A stretch of 64,000 nt of DNA from Ruminococcus bovis (GTDB lineage Bacteria > Bacillota > Clostridia > Oscillospirales > Acutalibacteraceae): NCBI RefSeq assembly GCF_005601135.1, contig NZ_CP039381.1, positions 1,485,941-1,549,940 of the forward strand, read 5' to 3'. The notes beneath the pieces are model-generated. The model worked only from the letters and a program-made list of their open reading frames with translations, did no database searches and was not told where the DNA came from. Of the stretch, positions 26,559 through 36,345 are shown piece after piece. The position numbers were made by a program, and so were the translations under genes. The number at the start of each line of letters is the position of its first letter. The first letter of the stretch is position 1.

Positions 26559-27104
26559 ATGAAATTAATTAATATAAAGAAATTTTCAATTGTTCTGGCT
26601 ATTGCAACTTTGTTCTGTGTAATGTCATTTACAACTGCTTTTGCTGAAGATGTTGTAACCGAACCGGTAACAGAGCCTGTAGCTACAGAACCTGTGACAC
26701 AAGAACCGGTAACAGAGCCTGTAACTCAAGAACCTGTAACTGAACCGGTAACTCAAGAGCCGGTAACTGAGCCTGTGACAGAACCTGTATATACTGAACC
26801 TGAAACAGAGCCTGAAACCGAACCTGCTACAGAACCGGAAACTGAGCCTGAAACCGAACCTGTAACAGAAAACTATACTGAACCGACTTATGATGTAAAT
26901 AAATTACCAACACTGGTTGACTCGACTCAGGTAGCAGAAGAATTACCTACTGCTATTGGTGCTGATGAAGATGGTGGTGTTAGCTTTGTTGGTGGTGTAG
27001 TTTGTTGGATTGCAGTTATTATTTCTGCTTGTGTAATTATTGCATTTTTACTTTCTACTAAGGTAAAAGGCAAAAATATGGGCAAATTCAAGAGATACCA
27101 ATAA
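26559..27104 (+). CDS. Surface protein with Thr-Glu-Pro repeats and a C-terminal membrane anchor
   Basis: 181 residues from the ATG at 26559 (GAAGGTAA ribosome site; the in-frame TTG at 26544 overlaps that site). Signal peptide (ends TTAFAE), about 75 residues of TEPV/QEPV/TEPE repeats, then a membrane helix (VVCWIAVIISACVIIAFLL) and a basic tail. No LPxTG and no catalytic domain, so it resembles a stalk or spacer. Repeats are imperfect at the DNA level and prone to length change. Lies between spoIIP and dusB; the function is unknown. Confidence 0.65.
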   Translation: MKLINIKKFSIVLAIATLFCVMSFTTAFAEDVVTEPVTEPVATEPVTQEPVTEPVTQEPVTEPVTQEPVTEPVTEPVYTEPETEPETEPATEPETEPETEPVTENYTEPTYDVNKLPTLVDSTQVAEELPTAIGADEDGGVSFVGGVVCWIAVIISACVIIAFLLSTKVKGKNMGKFKRYQ

Positions 27105-27121
27105 TTAAGTAAGGATATAAT

Positions 27122-28093
27122 ATGAAAATCGGAAATATTGAAATAAAAAATTCTGCTGCTCTTGCCCCAATGGCAGGGGTGGCAGATTGTGCATTTAGAG
27201 AACTTTGTGCTTCCTACGGTGCTGCTTATACTGTAACAGAAATGGTAAGCTCAAAGGGAATACATTATAATAGTAAGAAGTCTGCCGAACTAATGGAACT
27301 AACCGATAAAGAAAGACCATCCGGTATTCAAATCTTCGGTAATGAACCAAAGACTATGGCTGATGCTGCAGTATTTGCAATGCAGTTTAAACCGGACTTT
27401 ATTGATATAAATATGGGTTGTCCTGCTCCAAAGATAAGTGGTAACGGTGCAGGTGCATCCCTTATGAAAACACCTAAGCTTTGTGGTGAAATCGTTAAGG
27501 AAGTTGTGTCGGCAGTTGATATTCCCGTAACTGTAAAGATGAGAAAAGGTTGGGATGATGACTCGATAAATTGTCTTGAAGTTGCAACTATTGTGGAAGA
27601 AAACGGTGCTTCGGCAGTAGCTTTACATGGTAGGACAAGACAACAGTACTACAAGCCACCTGTTGATTGGGATATTATTAAGGAAGTGAAAAGCCACCTA
27701 ACAATTCCCGTAATAGGCAACGGCGATGTTAATTCTGCCGAAAAGGCTAAGAAACTTTATGAGCATACCGGTTGTGATATGATTATGGTTGGCAGAGGTG
27801 CTTTGGGTAATCCTTGGTTATTTGATGAAATTAATCAGTATCTAAAGACAGGAACAATTCCACCTAAGCCAACACCGGAAGAAAAACTTTCTGTAATGGT
27901 TAAGCAGATTGAGAGAATGTGTGAACTAAAAGGTGAGTACCTTGGTATTCGTCAAAGCAGAAAACATATTGTGTGGTATCTAAAAGGTTTTAGAGGTGCA
28001 GCATCCCTAAGAAATGAAGCCGGTCATACTTCGTCACTTGAAGAATTGTATGCTTTGGTGCAAAAAGTTTTGGATATGCACATTAATAGTTGA
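27122..28093 (+). CDS. dusB: tRNA-dihydrouridine synthase (DusB type)
   Basis: FMN enzyme reducing uridines in tRNA D-loops. 323 residues with PMAGVADCAFRELC at the N-terminus, DINMGCPAPK (catalytic Cys), VTVKMRKGWD, LHGRTRQQYY and MVGRGALGNPW. The C-terminal helical tRNA-binding region contains IRQSRKHIVWYLKGF. Follows the repeat protein by 17 bases and may be co-transcribed. The glyA promoter overlaps its stop codon. Confidence 0.93.
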   Translation: MKIGNIEIKNSAALAPMAGVADCAFRELCASYGAAYTVTEMVSSKGIHYNSKKSAELMELTDKERPSGIQIFGNEPKTMADAAVFAMQFKPDFIDINMGCPAPKISGNGAGASLMKTPKLCGEIVKEVVSAVDIPVTVKMRKGWDDDSINCLEVATIVEENGASAVALHGRTRQQYYKPPVDWDIIKEVKSHLTIPVIGNGDVNSAEKAKKLYEHTGCDMIMVGRGALGNPWLFDEINQYLKTGTIPPKPTPEEKLSVMVKQIERMCELKGEYLGIRQSRKHIVWYLKGFRGAASLRNEAGHTSSLEELYALVQKVLDMHINS

Positions 28094-28118
28094 AATATAA
28101 GGAATTTTCCTATATAAT
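28090..28118 (+). promoter_or_regulatory. Promoter of glyA
   Basis: TTGAAA (overlapping the dusB stop), 17-base spacer, perfect TATAAT, 35 bases before glyA. Confidence 0.75.
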
Positions 28119-28152
28119 GGATAGTAAATAAAAGAAATGGGAGATAATTAAA

Positions 28153-29403
28153 ATGGAAAAAGTAAATTCTATTGATTTTGTAAATATGTACGACCCTGAA
28201 GTTGGTTCAGCAATGGCTGAAGAACAGGCTCGTCAGAAGAGAAACCTTGAACTTATTGCATCAGAAAACATTGTTTCACCTGCAGTTATGGCTGCTATGG
28301 GTAGCTTACTAACTAATAAGTATGCTGAAGGTTATCCGGGTAAGCGTTACTATGGTGGTTGCTTTGCAGTAGATAAGGTTGAAGAAATTGCCAGAAAGAG
28401 AGCTTGTGAACTATTTGGTGCAGAACATGCTAATGTTCAGCCTCACTCAGGTGCTCAGGCTAATATGGCAGTTTATTTTGCAATGCTAACACCGGGCGAT
28501 ACAGTTATGGGTATGAACCTTAACGAAGGTGGTCACCTAACTCACGGTTCACCTGTAAATATGAGTGGTAAGTACTTTAACTTTGTACCTTATGGTGTTG
28601 ATAGTGAAACTCACCGTATTGACTATGATAAGGTTCTTGAAATTGCTAAAGAATGTAAGCCAAAGATGATTGTTGCCGGTGCATCAGCTTACCCAAGAAT
28701 CATTGACTTTGCAAAGTTCAGAGAAATTGCTGATGAAGTTGGTGCTTTGCTAATGGTTGATATGGCTCACATTGCAGGTCTTGTAGCAGCAGGTGTTCAT
28801 CCAAACCCAGTACCATATTGTGACTTTGTTACAACAACAACTCATAAGACACTTCGTGGACCTAGAGGTGGTATGATTCTTTGTAAGGAACAGTATGCTA
28901 AGGCTATTGATAAGGCTATCTTCCCAGGTACTCAGGGTGGTCCACTAATGCACATTATTGCTGCAAAGGCAGTTTGTCTTGGTGAAGCTCTAAAGCCTGA
29001 ATTTAAGGAATACGGTAAGCAGATTGTTAAGAACTGTAAGGCTCTTGCCGATGGTCTTGTTAAGAGAGGCTGTAAGCTGGTTTCAGGTGGTACAGACAAC
29101 CATGTTCTACTTATGGATTTAAGAGATACAGGTGTTACAGGTAAGGAACTTGAAGCAAGACTTGACGACTGCTATATTACAGTTAACAAGAATACTATTC
29201 CAAATGAACCACTAAGCCCATTTGTTACAAGTGGTGTTCGTATCGGTACAGCAGCAGTTACAACTCGTGGACTAAAGGAAGAAGATTGTGACAAGATTGC
29301 TGAATATATTACACTAGTACTTAATGACTATGAAGGTAACAAGGATAAGGTTAGAGCAGGTGTTGAAGAAATCTGCAAGAAGTATCCTCTATACGAAGAC
29401 TAA
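28153..29403 (+). CDS. glyA: Serine hydroxymethyltransferase
   Basis: PLP enzyme converting serine and tetrahydrofolate to glycine and methylene-tetrahydrofolate. 416 residues; the PLP lysine is in [14 protein letters not shown], with [12 protein letters not shown] near the N-terminus and YPGKRYYGG as the substrate loop. Normal length. A strong terminator follows at 29441. Confidence 0.97.
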   Translation: MEKVNSIDFVNMYDPEVGSAMAEEQARQKRNLELIASENIVSPAVMAAMGSLLTNKYAEGYPGKRYYGGCFAVDKVEEIARKRACELFGAEHANVQPHSGAQANMAVYFAMLTPGDTVMGMNLNEGGHLTHGSPVNMSGKYFNFVPYGVDSETHRIDYDKVLEIAKECKPKMIVAGASAYPRIIDFAKFREIADEVGALLMVDMAHIAGLVAAGVHPNPVPYCDFVTTTTHKTLRGPRGGMILCKEQYAKAIDKAIFPGTQGGPLMHIIAAKAVCLGEALKPEFKEYGKQIVKNCKALADGLVKRGCKLVSGGTDNHVLLMDLRDTGVTGKELEARLDDCYITVNKNTIPNEPLSPFVTSGVRIGTAAVTTRGLKEEDCDKIAEYITLVLNDYEGNKDKVRAGVEEICKKYPLYED

Positions 29404-29440
29404 TTTGGAGTATTTAACAAAATAAATATTACAAAATATT

Positions 29441-29474
29441 AATAGGGTGTCTTTGTGACACCCTATTATTTTAG
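29441..29474 (+). terminator. Terminator after glyA
   Basis: Perfect AATAGGGTGTC / GACACCCTATT stem with a 5-base loop, followed by ATTTTAG. Confidence 0.82.
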
Positions 29475-29515
29475 TTAATAATGGTTTATTGTATTAAAAA
29501 TGAAAGGAGGAAATT

Positions 29516-30775
29516 ATGCAACCTTTAGCAGACAGACTTAGACCGGCAACCCTTGATGATATTGTAGGTCAAAAACATATTTTAGGTGAGGGAAAGCCTT
29601 TGCGTAAAATTATTGAAAGCAACAAAATTCCTAACCTGATTTTTTACGGACCATCAGGAGTTGGCAAAACTACCCTTGCAACATATATTGCAAAGAAAAC
29701 CAATATGACTTTCAAAAAGTTAAACGGTACAACTGCATCAACTTCTGACTTGAAAGATATTTTTAAGGAACTTGATGGTTTTGCCGGACTAAACGGTGTG
29801 TTGCTATACCTTGATGAAATTCAGTATTTTAATAAGAAACAACAACAAACATTACTTGAATACATTGAAAACGGCAAAATCACTTTAATTGCATCTACAA
29901 CAGAAAATCCCTATTTCTATGTATACAATGCAATTTTAAGTCGTAGTACTGTTTTTGAGTTTAAACCTGTTCCATATGAAGAAGTAGAAAAAGCAGTTAG
30001 AAGAGCATTTTCTATTTTAGCAGATGAAAACGGTATTTCTGTTGAAATTGACGATAAAACAGTTAAGACAATTTCTGTTGCTTGTGGTGGAGATGTAAGA
30101 AAGGCTATGAATAGTGCAGAACTTTCTTTCCTAGCAACAGATACTGTTGATGGTGTGAAAACTATTACAGAAGAAACTGCAAAAGATTTAACCCAAAGAA
30201 GTGCTATGAGGTACGATAGGGAAGGTGATGAGCATTATGACATTTTGTCAGCTTATCAAAAGAGTATGCGTGGCAGTGACGCAAATGCAGCTTTGCATTA
30301 TCTTGCAAGACTTCTTATTGCAGGTGACTTGATTTCTGCTTGTAGAAGACTAATGGTATGTGCTTGTGAAGATGTGGGACTTGCTTATCCTAACCTTATA
30401 CCTATAGTAAAGTGTTGTGTTGATATTGCAATGTCGGTAGGATTGCCTGAGGCCAGAATCCCTTTAGCTGATGCAGTTATTATGGTATGTAATGCTCCAA
30501 AATCAAATTCCGGAGAAATGGCAATAGACAAAGCTATGGCTGATATAAAAGCCGGTAATGTTGGCAGTATTCCAAGACAACTACAAAACACCCACTATGA
30601 CGGTGAAGATAATCAAAACAAAGGACAACATTACCTTTATCCTCATGATTATGACCATCATTATGTTGTACAGCAGTATTTACCTGATATTCTAAAAAAT
30701 AGGCAATATTATACATATGGTGACAATAAAAACGAACAAGCCTTTAAGGCTTATTGGGATAAAATAAAACCCTAG
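29516..30775 (+). CDS. rarA: Replication-associated recombination protein RarA (MgsA)
   Basis: AAA+ ATPase acting at stalled replication forks. 419 residues; PLADRLRPATLDDIVGQKHI at the N-terminus, Walker A GPSGVGKTT, Walker B LLYLDEIQYF, sensor 1 IASTTENPYF and the C-terminal tetramerisation region (HYLARLLIAGDLISACRRL). GGAGG ribosome site. It stands alone between glyA and the starch genes. Confidence 0.93.
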   Translation: MQPLADRLRPATLDDIVGQKHILGEGKPLRKIIESNKIPNLIFYGPSGVGKTTLATYIAKKTNMTFKKLNGTTASTSDLKDIFKELDGFAGLNGVLLYLDEIQYFNKKQQQTLLEYIENGKITLIASTTENPYFYVYNAILSRSTVFEFKPVPYEEVEKAVRRAFSILADENGISVEIDDKTVKTISVACGGDVRKAMNSAELSFLATDTVDGVKTITEETAKDLTQRSAMRYDREGDEHYDILSAYQKSMRGSDANAALHYLARLLIAGDLISACRRLMVCACEDVGLAYPNLIPIVKCCVDIAMSVGLPEARIPLADAVIMVCNAPKSNSGEMAIDKAMADIKAGNVGSIPRQLQNTHYDGEDNQNKGQHYLYPHDYDHHYVVQQYLPDILKNRQYYTYGDNKNEQAFKAYWDKIKP

Positions 30776-30929
30776 TTCATAATTTCATAAAATACTGTTA
30801 CATGTATTTAAAGGGCTATTAATATTTAGTTCATAACTTGGTACATATAAACAAGTTATTGTATAAAAGATTGTATATAATTAAATTTGTTTATTCTTTT
30901 AAAGAATAAAAAACCTTGCACATTTTTGA

Positions 30930-30935
30930 TATAAT
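30930..30935 (+). promoter_or_regulatory. Candidate -10 element before the CBM26-dockerin gene
   Basis: A perfect TATAAT 42 bases before the start of the 30977 gene, without a good -35 hexamer. The rest of the 200-base gap (30776-30976) shows nothing else I can name. Confidence 0.35.
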
Positions 30936-30976
30936 TTAACCGTAAGAATTTATATTTACTTTTAGGAGGCAAAACA

Positions 30977-32251
30977 ATGAAAACATTATGTAAAAAGTCC
31001 TTTGGTGTTTTCCTAGCAGTACTTATGCTTTTAAGTGCTGTAGGTGTTGGCAGTTATTCTGTATTTGCTGCTAATACTGACACAGAAAAATCAGGGGCAA
31101 CCTCTGCAAGTGGCGACACAGTGTATTTCCAAAACACTGCTAACTGGTCAAAGGTTAACGCTTACATGTGGAATGAAAGTAAGGGCAATTCAAGCAATAA
31201 AACTTGGCCCGGTGAAGCTATGACAGATGAAGGTGACGGTGTATGGTCTTATGACATTAAGGGCGAATACGACCACATCATCTTCAATAACGGTAGCTCA
31301 CAGACAGGTAATATTGTTTACCCTGGTAACAGTATGATTTACAAAGACGGTTCTTGGGAAGTATATGATACAAGCCCACTAAGAATTACATCTTTTGAAT
31401 CCGACACTAAGTCACCTGCTTACATTGGTAGTGCTATTACACTAACAACTGTTACAAAGAGCGACACTACAGGTGTACAGTATCAGTACTCAGTAAACGG
31501 TCAGGTTATCAGTTCTTATTCTTCTAACAATTCTTGTGTATGGAATCCTGCTTCTTCAGGTGACTACACAATTAGAGTTGATGTTAAGGATAACGCAGGT
31601 AACCAGAACTTTAGAGAAATGTCTTTCTCAATCAAAGACCCTTCTCAGGAACAAAAGCCTGTATTCCTATCTTCTAACCCTCTTACAGGTAAGCAGATTA
31701 AGACAGGTACAGCTACTAACCTTTCTGTAAATGCAGCCGGTGGTAACACAGGCACAAAGCTTCTTTTCTACAAATATGTAGTTAAAGATCCTACAGGTGA
31801 ACAGGTTAACACAGCTTATTACACACTAAACAAGAATTATTCATTTACAGCAACTAAGACTGGTACTTATACAGTTGATGTATCTGTTCAGGGTAGTGAT
31901 AACCAGACAATCACTCAGCAGTTAAAGTTTGAATCAACTCAGAATCCAACAGATCCAACAGAAGATACTCAGCCAACTTCTCCATCTGTAACAACTCCAT
32001 CTAAGACAGATCCAACAGTAACAACTCCAACTACTGCTACTGAACCATCAACTCCGGATCCAAGCAAGATTCTTGGCGATGTTAATGGTGATGGTGTTCT
32101 AAATATCAGAGACTCTGCTCTAATCCAGAAGAAGCACACAGGCTTCGTTATTGATTCATATGATGAATCAGTTTCTGACTTTAACAAAGATGGTAAAATG
32201 AATGTTAAGGATGCTGTAGCTATCCAAAAATTCCTTGCTAAAGCAAATTAA
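30977..32251 (+). CDS. Secreted starch-binding protein: CBM26, two Ig-like domains, dockerin
   Basis: 424 residues without a catalytic domain: signal peptide (1-32), CBM26 module (about 47-130: VYFQNTANW, AYMWNES, TWPGEAM, GVWSYDI), two Ig-like beta domains (about 133-218 and 227-320, with YQYSVNGQ and FYKYVVKDP), a Thr/Pro linker (about 322-366) and a type I dockerin (GDVNGDGVLNIRDS, DFNKDGKMNVKDA). It should bind starch and plug into a cohesin scaffold, as an adaptor that brings granules to the cell. GGAGG ribosome site; the next gene, an amylase, starts 18 bases later in the same likely operon. Confidence 0.9.
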   Translation: MKTLCKKSFGVFLAVLMLLSAVGVGSYSVFAANTDTEKSGATSASGDTVYFQNTANWSKVNAYMWNESKGNSSNKTWPGEAMTDEGDGVWSYDIKGEYDHIIFNNGSSQTGNIVYPGNSMIYKDGSWEVYDTSPLRITSFESDTKSPAYIGSAITLTTVTKSDTTGVQYQYSVNGQVISSYSSNNSCVWNPASSGDYTIRVDVKDNAGNQNFREMSFSIKDPSQEQKPVFLSSNPLTGKQIKTGTATNLSVNAAGGNTGTKLLFYKYVVKDPTGEQVNTAYYTLNKNYSFTATKTGTYTVDVSVQGSDNQTITQQLKFESTQNPTDPTEDTQPTSPSVTTPSKTDPTVTTPTTATEPSTPDPSKILGDVNGDGVLNIRDSALIQKKHTGFVIDSYDESVSDFNKDGKMNVKDAVAIQKFLAKAN

Positions 32252-32269
32252 AAAGAGGTATAGTAGATT

Positions 32270-34657
32270 ATGACCAAAATTAAAAAAATCATTGCACTCT
32301 TGATGGTCATTGCAGTTTCAGCATCTATTATGGTTGTAGGCACAGTTGGTGTATCTGCTAAGGATACAAGCACTAAGAAAACTGCTGCCGGCGAAACTAC
32401 AGAAACTGGAATTACAGTACACTATAAGAGCGAAGGCGTAACTCCATATGTATATTATTGGAATTCACTTCCAAATAATATTAAGACAGATTATCCAGGT
32501 GAACAGATGACTGCTGACAAGGATAACTGGTACACAACAACATTTAAAGATGTTACAAAGATTAACCTAATGTTCACAGACAAAGACGGTAAGCAACTTT
32601 CAAAGGAGCTTACTCGTAAGACAGGTGAATGGTGGTTCTATAACAACATTTGGTGGAGCTCAAACCCAGATGAGTTTGACCCTGCATCATCTGTTGATTT
32701 CCGTGAAGAATCAATTTACTTTGTAGTTACAACAAGATTCTACAACGGTGATAAGTCTAACGATGTTCACTGTTGGGATGATAATGTTTACAACAACCCT
32801 GACTCTGACCCTGCATGGAGAGGTGACTTTAAGGGTCTTGCTGAAAAGCTAGACTACATTAAGGCACTTGGTTTCTCAGCAATTTGGATTACTCCTGTTG
32901 TTGAAAACGGCTCAGGTTATGACTACCACGGCTACCATGCTATGGACTTCTCAAAGGTTGACTCAAGATATGAAAGTGATGACTTTACATATGAGGACCT
33001 AATTCAGGCAGCTCATAAAAAGGGTATGAAGATTGTACAGGATGTTGTATGGCAGCATACAGGTAACTTCGGTGAAGGTACACTTTGTAAGCTATTCGAT
33101 AAGGATACTTCAAAGGATTTATCAAGCATTGAAGATTCTATGATTCCTACACAAAAGCTTCTAGACCAGGCCGGTGTTAGTACAGCAGAAGAATACTGGA
33201 ACTTAACTCCTGCAAAACAGCATGAAGCAAGAATTGACTTAATGAAGAATAACACAATTCAGTCAAGTAACTCTACAGGTGTTCACCCATCAACAAAGGA
33301 TTACTCTGATGATAAGTTATCAAAATCTTCAGTTTACAACCCTAACAACTACTACCACACATCTTACTTTAGAAATCTAAACTGGGATGACTGGTCATGT
33401 AAATATGCTCAGATTGCAGGTGACTGTGTTGACCTAAATACAGAAAACCCAGCAGTTGCTGAATATATTAACCAGGCATATAGTAAGTATATGGCTATGG
33501 GTGTTGATGCGTTCCGTGTTGATACTGTTAGACATATTCCTAGACTAACTCTAAATATGATGTATAACAAGCAGATGATGGCTAATGCAGCTAAGTACGG
33601 TAACCCTAACTTCTATATGTTCGGTGAAATCTGTACTCGTTACGGTCAGATTTGGTATCGTGACCATGCTCAGGAATCATCAATGTTCTACACATGGGAT
33701 GAATCTGATCCTAAGTGGGCAAAGGAATGGTCAAGTGGCACAGATCTTGAATCTATCAACAACAATATGAACCTAACATTTGACCACTATAACGAATATG
33801 ATGATACATCAATTCAGCCAACATCTGACAATGCATTCCTAAAGGGTATTAGCTACCATACACCTGATACAAGCAAGGCTTCAGGTATGAATGCAATTGA
33901 CTTTACAATGCACTATAACTTCAATACTGCCGGCAATGCTTATGGCCTAGCTAAGCAGGAAGATAAGTACTTTAATGACTCAACTTGGAATGTTGTTTAT
34001 GTTGATTCACATGACTACGCTCCAGGCCCTAACGATAGTGTTAGATTTAACGGTGGTACTTCAACTTGGGCAGAAAACCTAGACCTAATGTTCACATTCC
34101 GTGGTATTCCTTGTATTTACTACGGTTCAGAAATTGAATTTAAGAAGGGCATTATGATTGACGGTGGTGCTAACAAGACTCCTCTTGAAGGCACAGGTCG
34201 TGCTTACTTCGGTGACCATGTTGAAGGTGATGTTAAGACAACAGACTTTGGTGATTATACAGCTACAGGTGCTGCTTCAGAATCTCTAAGCTATCCTCTA
34301 GCAAAGCATATCACAAAGCTTAACAAGATTCGTCGTGCTGTTCCTGCTCTTCAGAAGGGTCAGTACACAGTAGATAGCAACTATGTAAGTGGTGATATGG
34401 CTTATATCAGAAGATACACAAGCGATGACACAGATTCACTTGCTCTAGTTACAATCTCAAGTGGTGCAACATTCAAGAACATTCCTAACGGTACATATAT
34501 TGACGCAGTTACAGGTGACAAGAAGGTTGTTACAAACGGTACACTTTCAGTTTCAGCTCCTGGTAAGTCAAATATGAGAGTTTATGTATGTTGTGGTAAT
34601 GGCTTCACAGGTATTGACGGAGCTATTGGCGAAACAGGTTTAACATATCTAAAATAA
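32270..34657 (+). CDS. Secreted GH13 alpha-amylase with N-terminal starch-binding module
   Basis: 795 residues: signal peptide (1-30), a CBM26-like domain (about 46-130: VHYKSEG, VYYWNSLP, YPGEQM, NWYTTTF), then a GH13 barrel. Catalytic residues read as Asp418 (DAFRVDTVRH), Glu453 (MFGEICTR) and Asp582 (VDSHDY, with Ser where Asn is typical). Region I is QDVVWQHTGN. The end (about 700-785) is the C-terminal beta domain. There is no dockerin and no anchor, unlike its operon partner, so it is either freely secreted or held by its starch-binding module. Substrate probably starch/maltodextrin; exact specificity cannot be read. Confidence 0.92.
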   Translation: MTKIKKIIALLMVIAVSASIMVVGTVGVSAKDTSTKKTAAGETTETGITVHYKSEGVTPYVYYWNSLPNNIKTDYPGEQMTADKDNWYTTTFKDVTKINLMFTDKDGKQLSKELTRKTGEWWFYNNIWWSSNPDEFDPASSVDFREESIYFVVTTRFYNGDKSNDVHCWDDNVYNNPDSDPAWRGDFKGLAEKLDYIKALGFSAIWITPVVENGSGYDYHGYHAMDFSKVDSRYESDDFTYEDLIQAAHKKGMKIVQDVVWQHTGNFGEGTLCKLFDKDTSKDLSSIEDSMIPTQKLLDQAGVSTAEEYWNLTPAKQHEARIDLMKNNTIQSSNSTGVHPSTKDYSDDKLSKSSVYNPNNYYHTSYFRNLNWDDWSCKYAQIAGDCVDLNTENPAVAEYINQAYSKYMAMGVDAFRVDTVRHIPRLTLNMMYNKQMMANAAKYGNPNFYMFGEICTRYGQIWYRDHAQESSMFYTWDESDPKWAKEWSSGTDLESINNNMNLTFDHYNEYDDTSIQPTSDNAFLKGISYHTPDTSKASGMNAIDFTMHYNFNTAGNAYGLAKQEDKYFNDSTWNVVYVDSHDYAPGPNDSVRFNGGTSTWAENLDLMFTFRGIPCIYYGSEIEFKKGIMIDGGANKTPLEGTGRAYFGDHVEGDVKTTDFGDYTATGAASESLSYPLAKHITKLNKIRRAVPALQKGQYTVDSNYVSGDMAYIRRYTSDDTDSLALVTISSGATFKNIPNGTYIDAVTGDKKVVTNGTLSVSAPGKSNMRVYVCCGNGFTGIDGAIGETGLTYLK

Positions 34658-34680
34658 TTTAGAATAATCAACTCCTTTTT

Positions 34681-34717
34681 GAGGGCATCTCTTTTTGAGA
34701 TGTCCTCGATTTTTTTA
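34681..34717 (+). terminator. Terminator of the starch operon
   Basis: Stem GAGGGCATCTC / GAGATGTCCTC (one G-T pair), T-loop, then T7. Confidence 0.85.
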
Positions 34718-34786
34718 TTTTAATTTCTATTTATAATAATTACTCAGTTGTATATATAGTGTATTTTATGATTTGTTAAGCAAAAA

Positions 34787-34815
34787 TTGACAAAATAGTC
34801 TGATGATGATATAGT
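34787..34815 (+). promoter_or_regulatory. Promoter of the 34865 gene
   Basis: TTGACA, 17-base spacer, TATAGT, 49 bases before the start codon. Confidence 0.7.
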
Positions 34816-34864
34816 AATAGTTGTAAAGTGAAAAGAAATAATTGTAAATTAGGGGATAAGTAGA

Positions 34865-35365
34865 ATGAATCAAAGGGTACAAGAATTTATTAATCAACAG
34901 AAAATACAAGCCGAATATAATAAGAATATGGAAAAAGCAAAAGTTTTGAATGACTTGGGACTTTATGATAAAGAATATTCAGAAAATCCTGCTTGGAGCG
35001 AAAAATATCCGGAATATGAATATGATCAAGTAACTCATCAAGGTAAATATTTTAGAAAAATTCCTATTTCCGTTACTGATGAGGAATATGCTGAGATTTT
35101 GAAGTATAGCAACATTGCTATTAACCAAGATGAAAATAACGGCACAAAGTCAGGCAGTAACTCTATTGCAACTGTATTCACAGTAATTGCAGTAATTATT
35201 TTTATTGCAGGTTTCTTTGTGGGTCTTTTCTTAGGTGAAGAAATCGGATATAAATTTTCAATTGGTGTTGCATCAATTTGTTGGGGATCTAGTTTCCTTA
35301 GTGGTATGCTTATGCTTGGCTTCGCTGAAATTATCAAACTACTTAATGCTATAAAAAATAAATAA
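34865..35365 (+). CDS. Hypothetical membrane protein
   Basis: 166 residues: a charged N-terminal half (about 1-97, predicted helical start then YPEYEYDQVTHQGKYFRKIPISVTDEEY) and two membrane helices (about 100-130 and 135-158). I do not recognise a family. It has its own promoter and terminator, so it is probably expressed as a single gene. Confidence 0.65.
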   Translation: MNQRVQEFINQQKIQAEYNKNMEKAKVLNDLGLYDKEYSENPAWSEKYPEYEYDQVTHQGKYFRKIPISVTDEEYAEILKYSNIAINQDENNGTKSGSNSIATVFTVIAVIIFIAGFFVGLFLGEEIGYKFSIGVASICWGSSFLSGMLMLGFAEIIKLLNAIKNK

Positions 35366-35377
35366 TTTATTTTTATT

Positions 35378-35409
35378 GGTGTTTCAATCTTTTGTTGAAA
35401 CACCTTTTT
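35378..35409 (+). terminator. Terminator after 34865 gene
   Basis: Perfect 10-bp stem GGTGTTTCAA / TTGAAACACC, then T5. Confidence 0.85.
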
Positions 35410-35451
35410 ATATTTTCATTTTGTTTATGAGTTAAGATGAATCAGTAGTAT

Positions 35452-36087
35452 AAATTTGGGTTTGTGGGGATGTTTATGTAGTGTGGGTTAATTAGATAGT
35501 AACCGATTAATTAATCTAATTAATAGCTTTTTCCCTCCTTCAGTCATTCTTTAAAAAGTGAATTGCTCTGCAATTCACGAATGACAGCTTCCTCGTCTGA
35601 GGAAGCCAAACACAATATGTACAAATTTGTAAGTTTGTACACAAAGAAGAAATTATACAGACCTTGTTGCCTCCCTCGCTGAGGGAGGTGGCTTTGCGTA
35701 TGCAAAGACGGAAGGAGTGGTTGGAATTGTAAATTCATTTACAATTCCATATTATCTGAAACTTTCCTTTATCTTTAACTATAAAATATAATAAATATTA
35801 TGAGTTACACGGTAGGGGCGAACATTGTTCGCCCGTTTAATAGTAAAATGTTTTATGTAACTTAGTCCTATGTAGAAACTAAAAATTATAACTTACCATA
35901 TAGGGCAAAGTACCTATATAAAGGCTAGTTTGTAACGGGACATCAATGATGTCCCCTACACCTGTTAGTCACACTTTAACAATGGTATAAGGTATGATAA
36001 TTTTGCAAATTTTTCTTTATACTAAACTAAATTTATAACAAATTCACCTTTATCCACAATCAAAATTAAAAAGACAAACCCTAATTT
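35452..36087 (+). repeat. Mosaic MITE-like repeat, copy E (long form)
   Basis: Ends AAATTTGGGTTTGTGGGG and CAAACCCTAATTT. The left third differs from copies A-D: it carries two other palindromes, CTTCCTCGTCTGAGGAAG (about 35590-35607) and a CCTCCCTCGCTGAGGGAGG hairpin (about 35671-35689), then the standard GGGGCGAACATTGTTCGCCC and GGGACATCAATGATGTCCCC cassettes. It is the uninterrupted counterpart of copy G. A further ACCCACAATAAGAATTG unit extends to about 36140. The stretch 36140-36319 is AT-rich with a possible promoter (TATAAT at 36295). Confidence 0.8.
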
Positions 36088-36319
36088 ATGAAACTAACCT
36101 TAACCCACAATAAGAATTGAAAAATTCTAATTTATCAAATAAAAATAAGTACAAAATAATTGCAAATCTTATAGTATGAATATTTATTTAATAACTAATA
36201 TTGATTATTTAATACTATGGATTATCATAACATAAATATTAAAAAAGATTAGTAATTATCGAAAAAACCTCTGTATATAAGCCTTTTTATATGTTATAAT
36301 GAGTTTGTAAAATAACGTA

Positions 36320-36345
36320 AACGAAATAGTAAAAATATTCTATTT
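36320..36345. repeat. Left target-site duplication (26 bp) of IS copy 2
   Basis: Exactly repeated at 37490-37515. Contains the dyad AAATAG / CTATTT. Confidence 0.9.
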
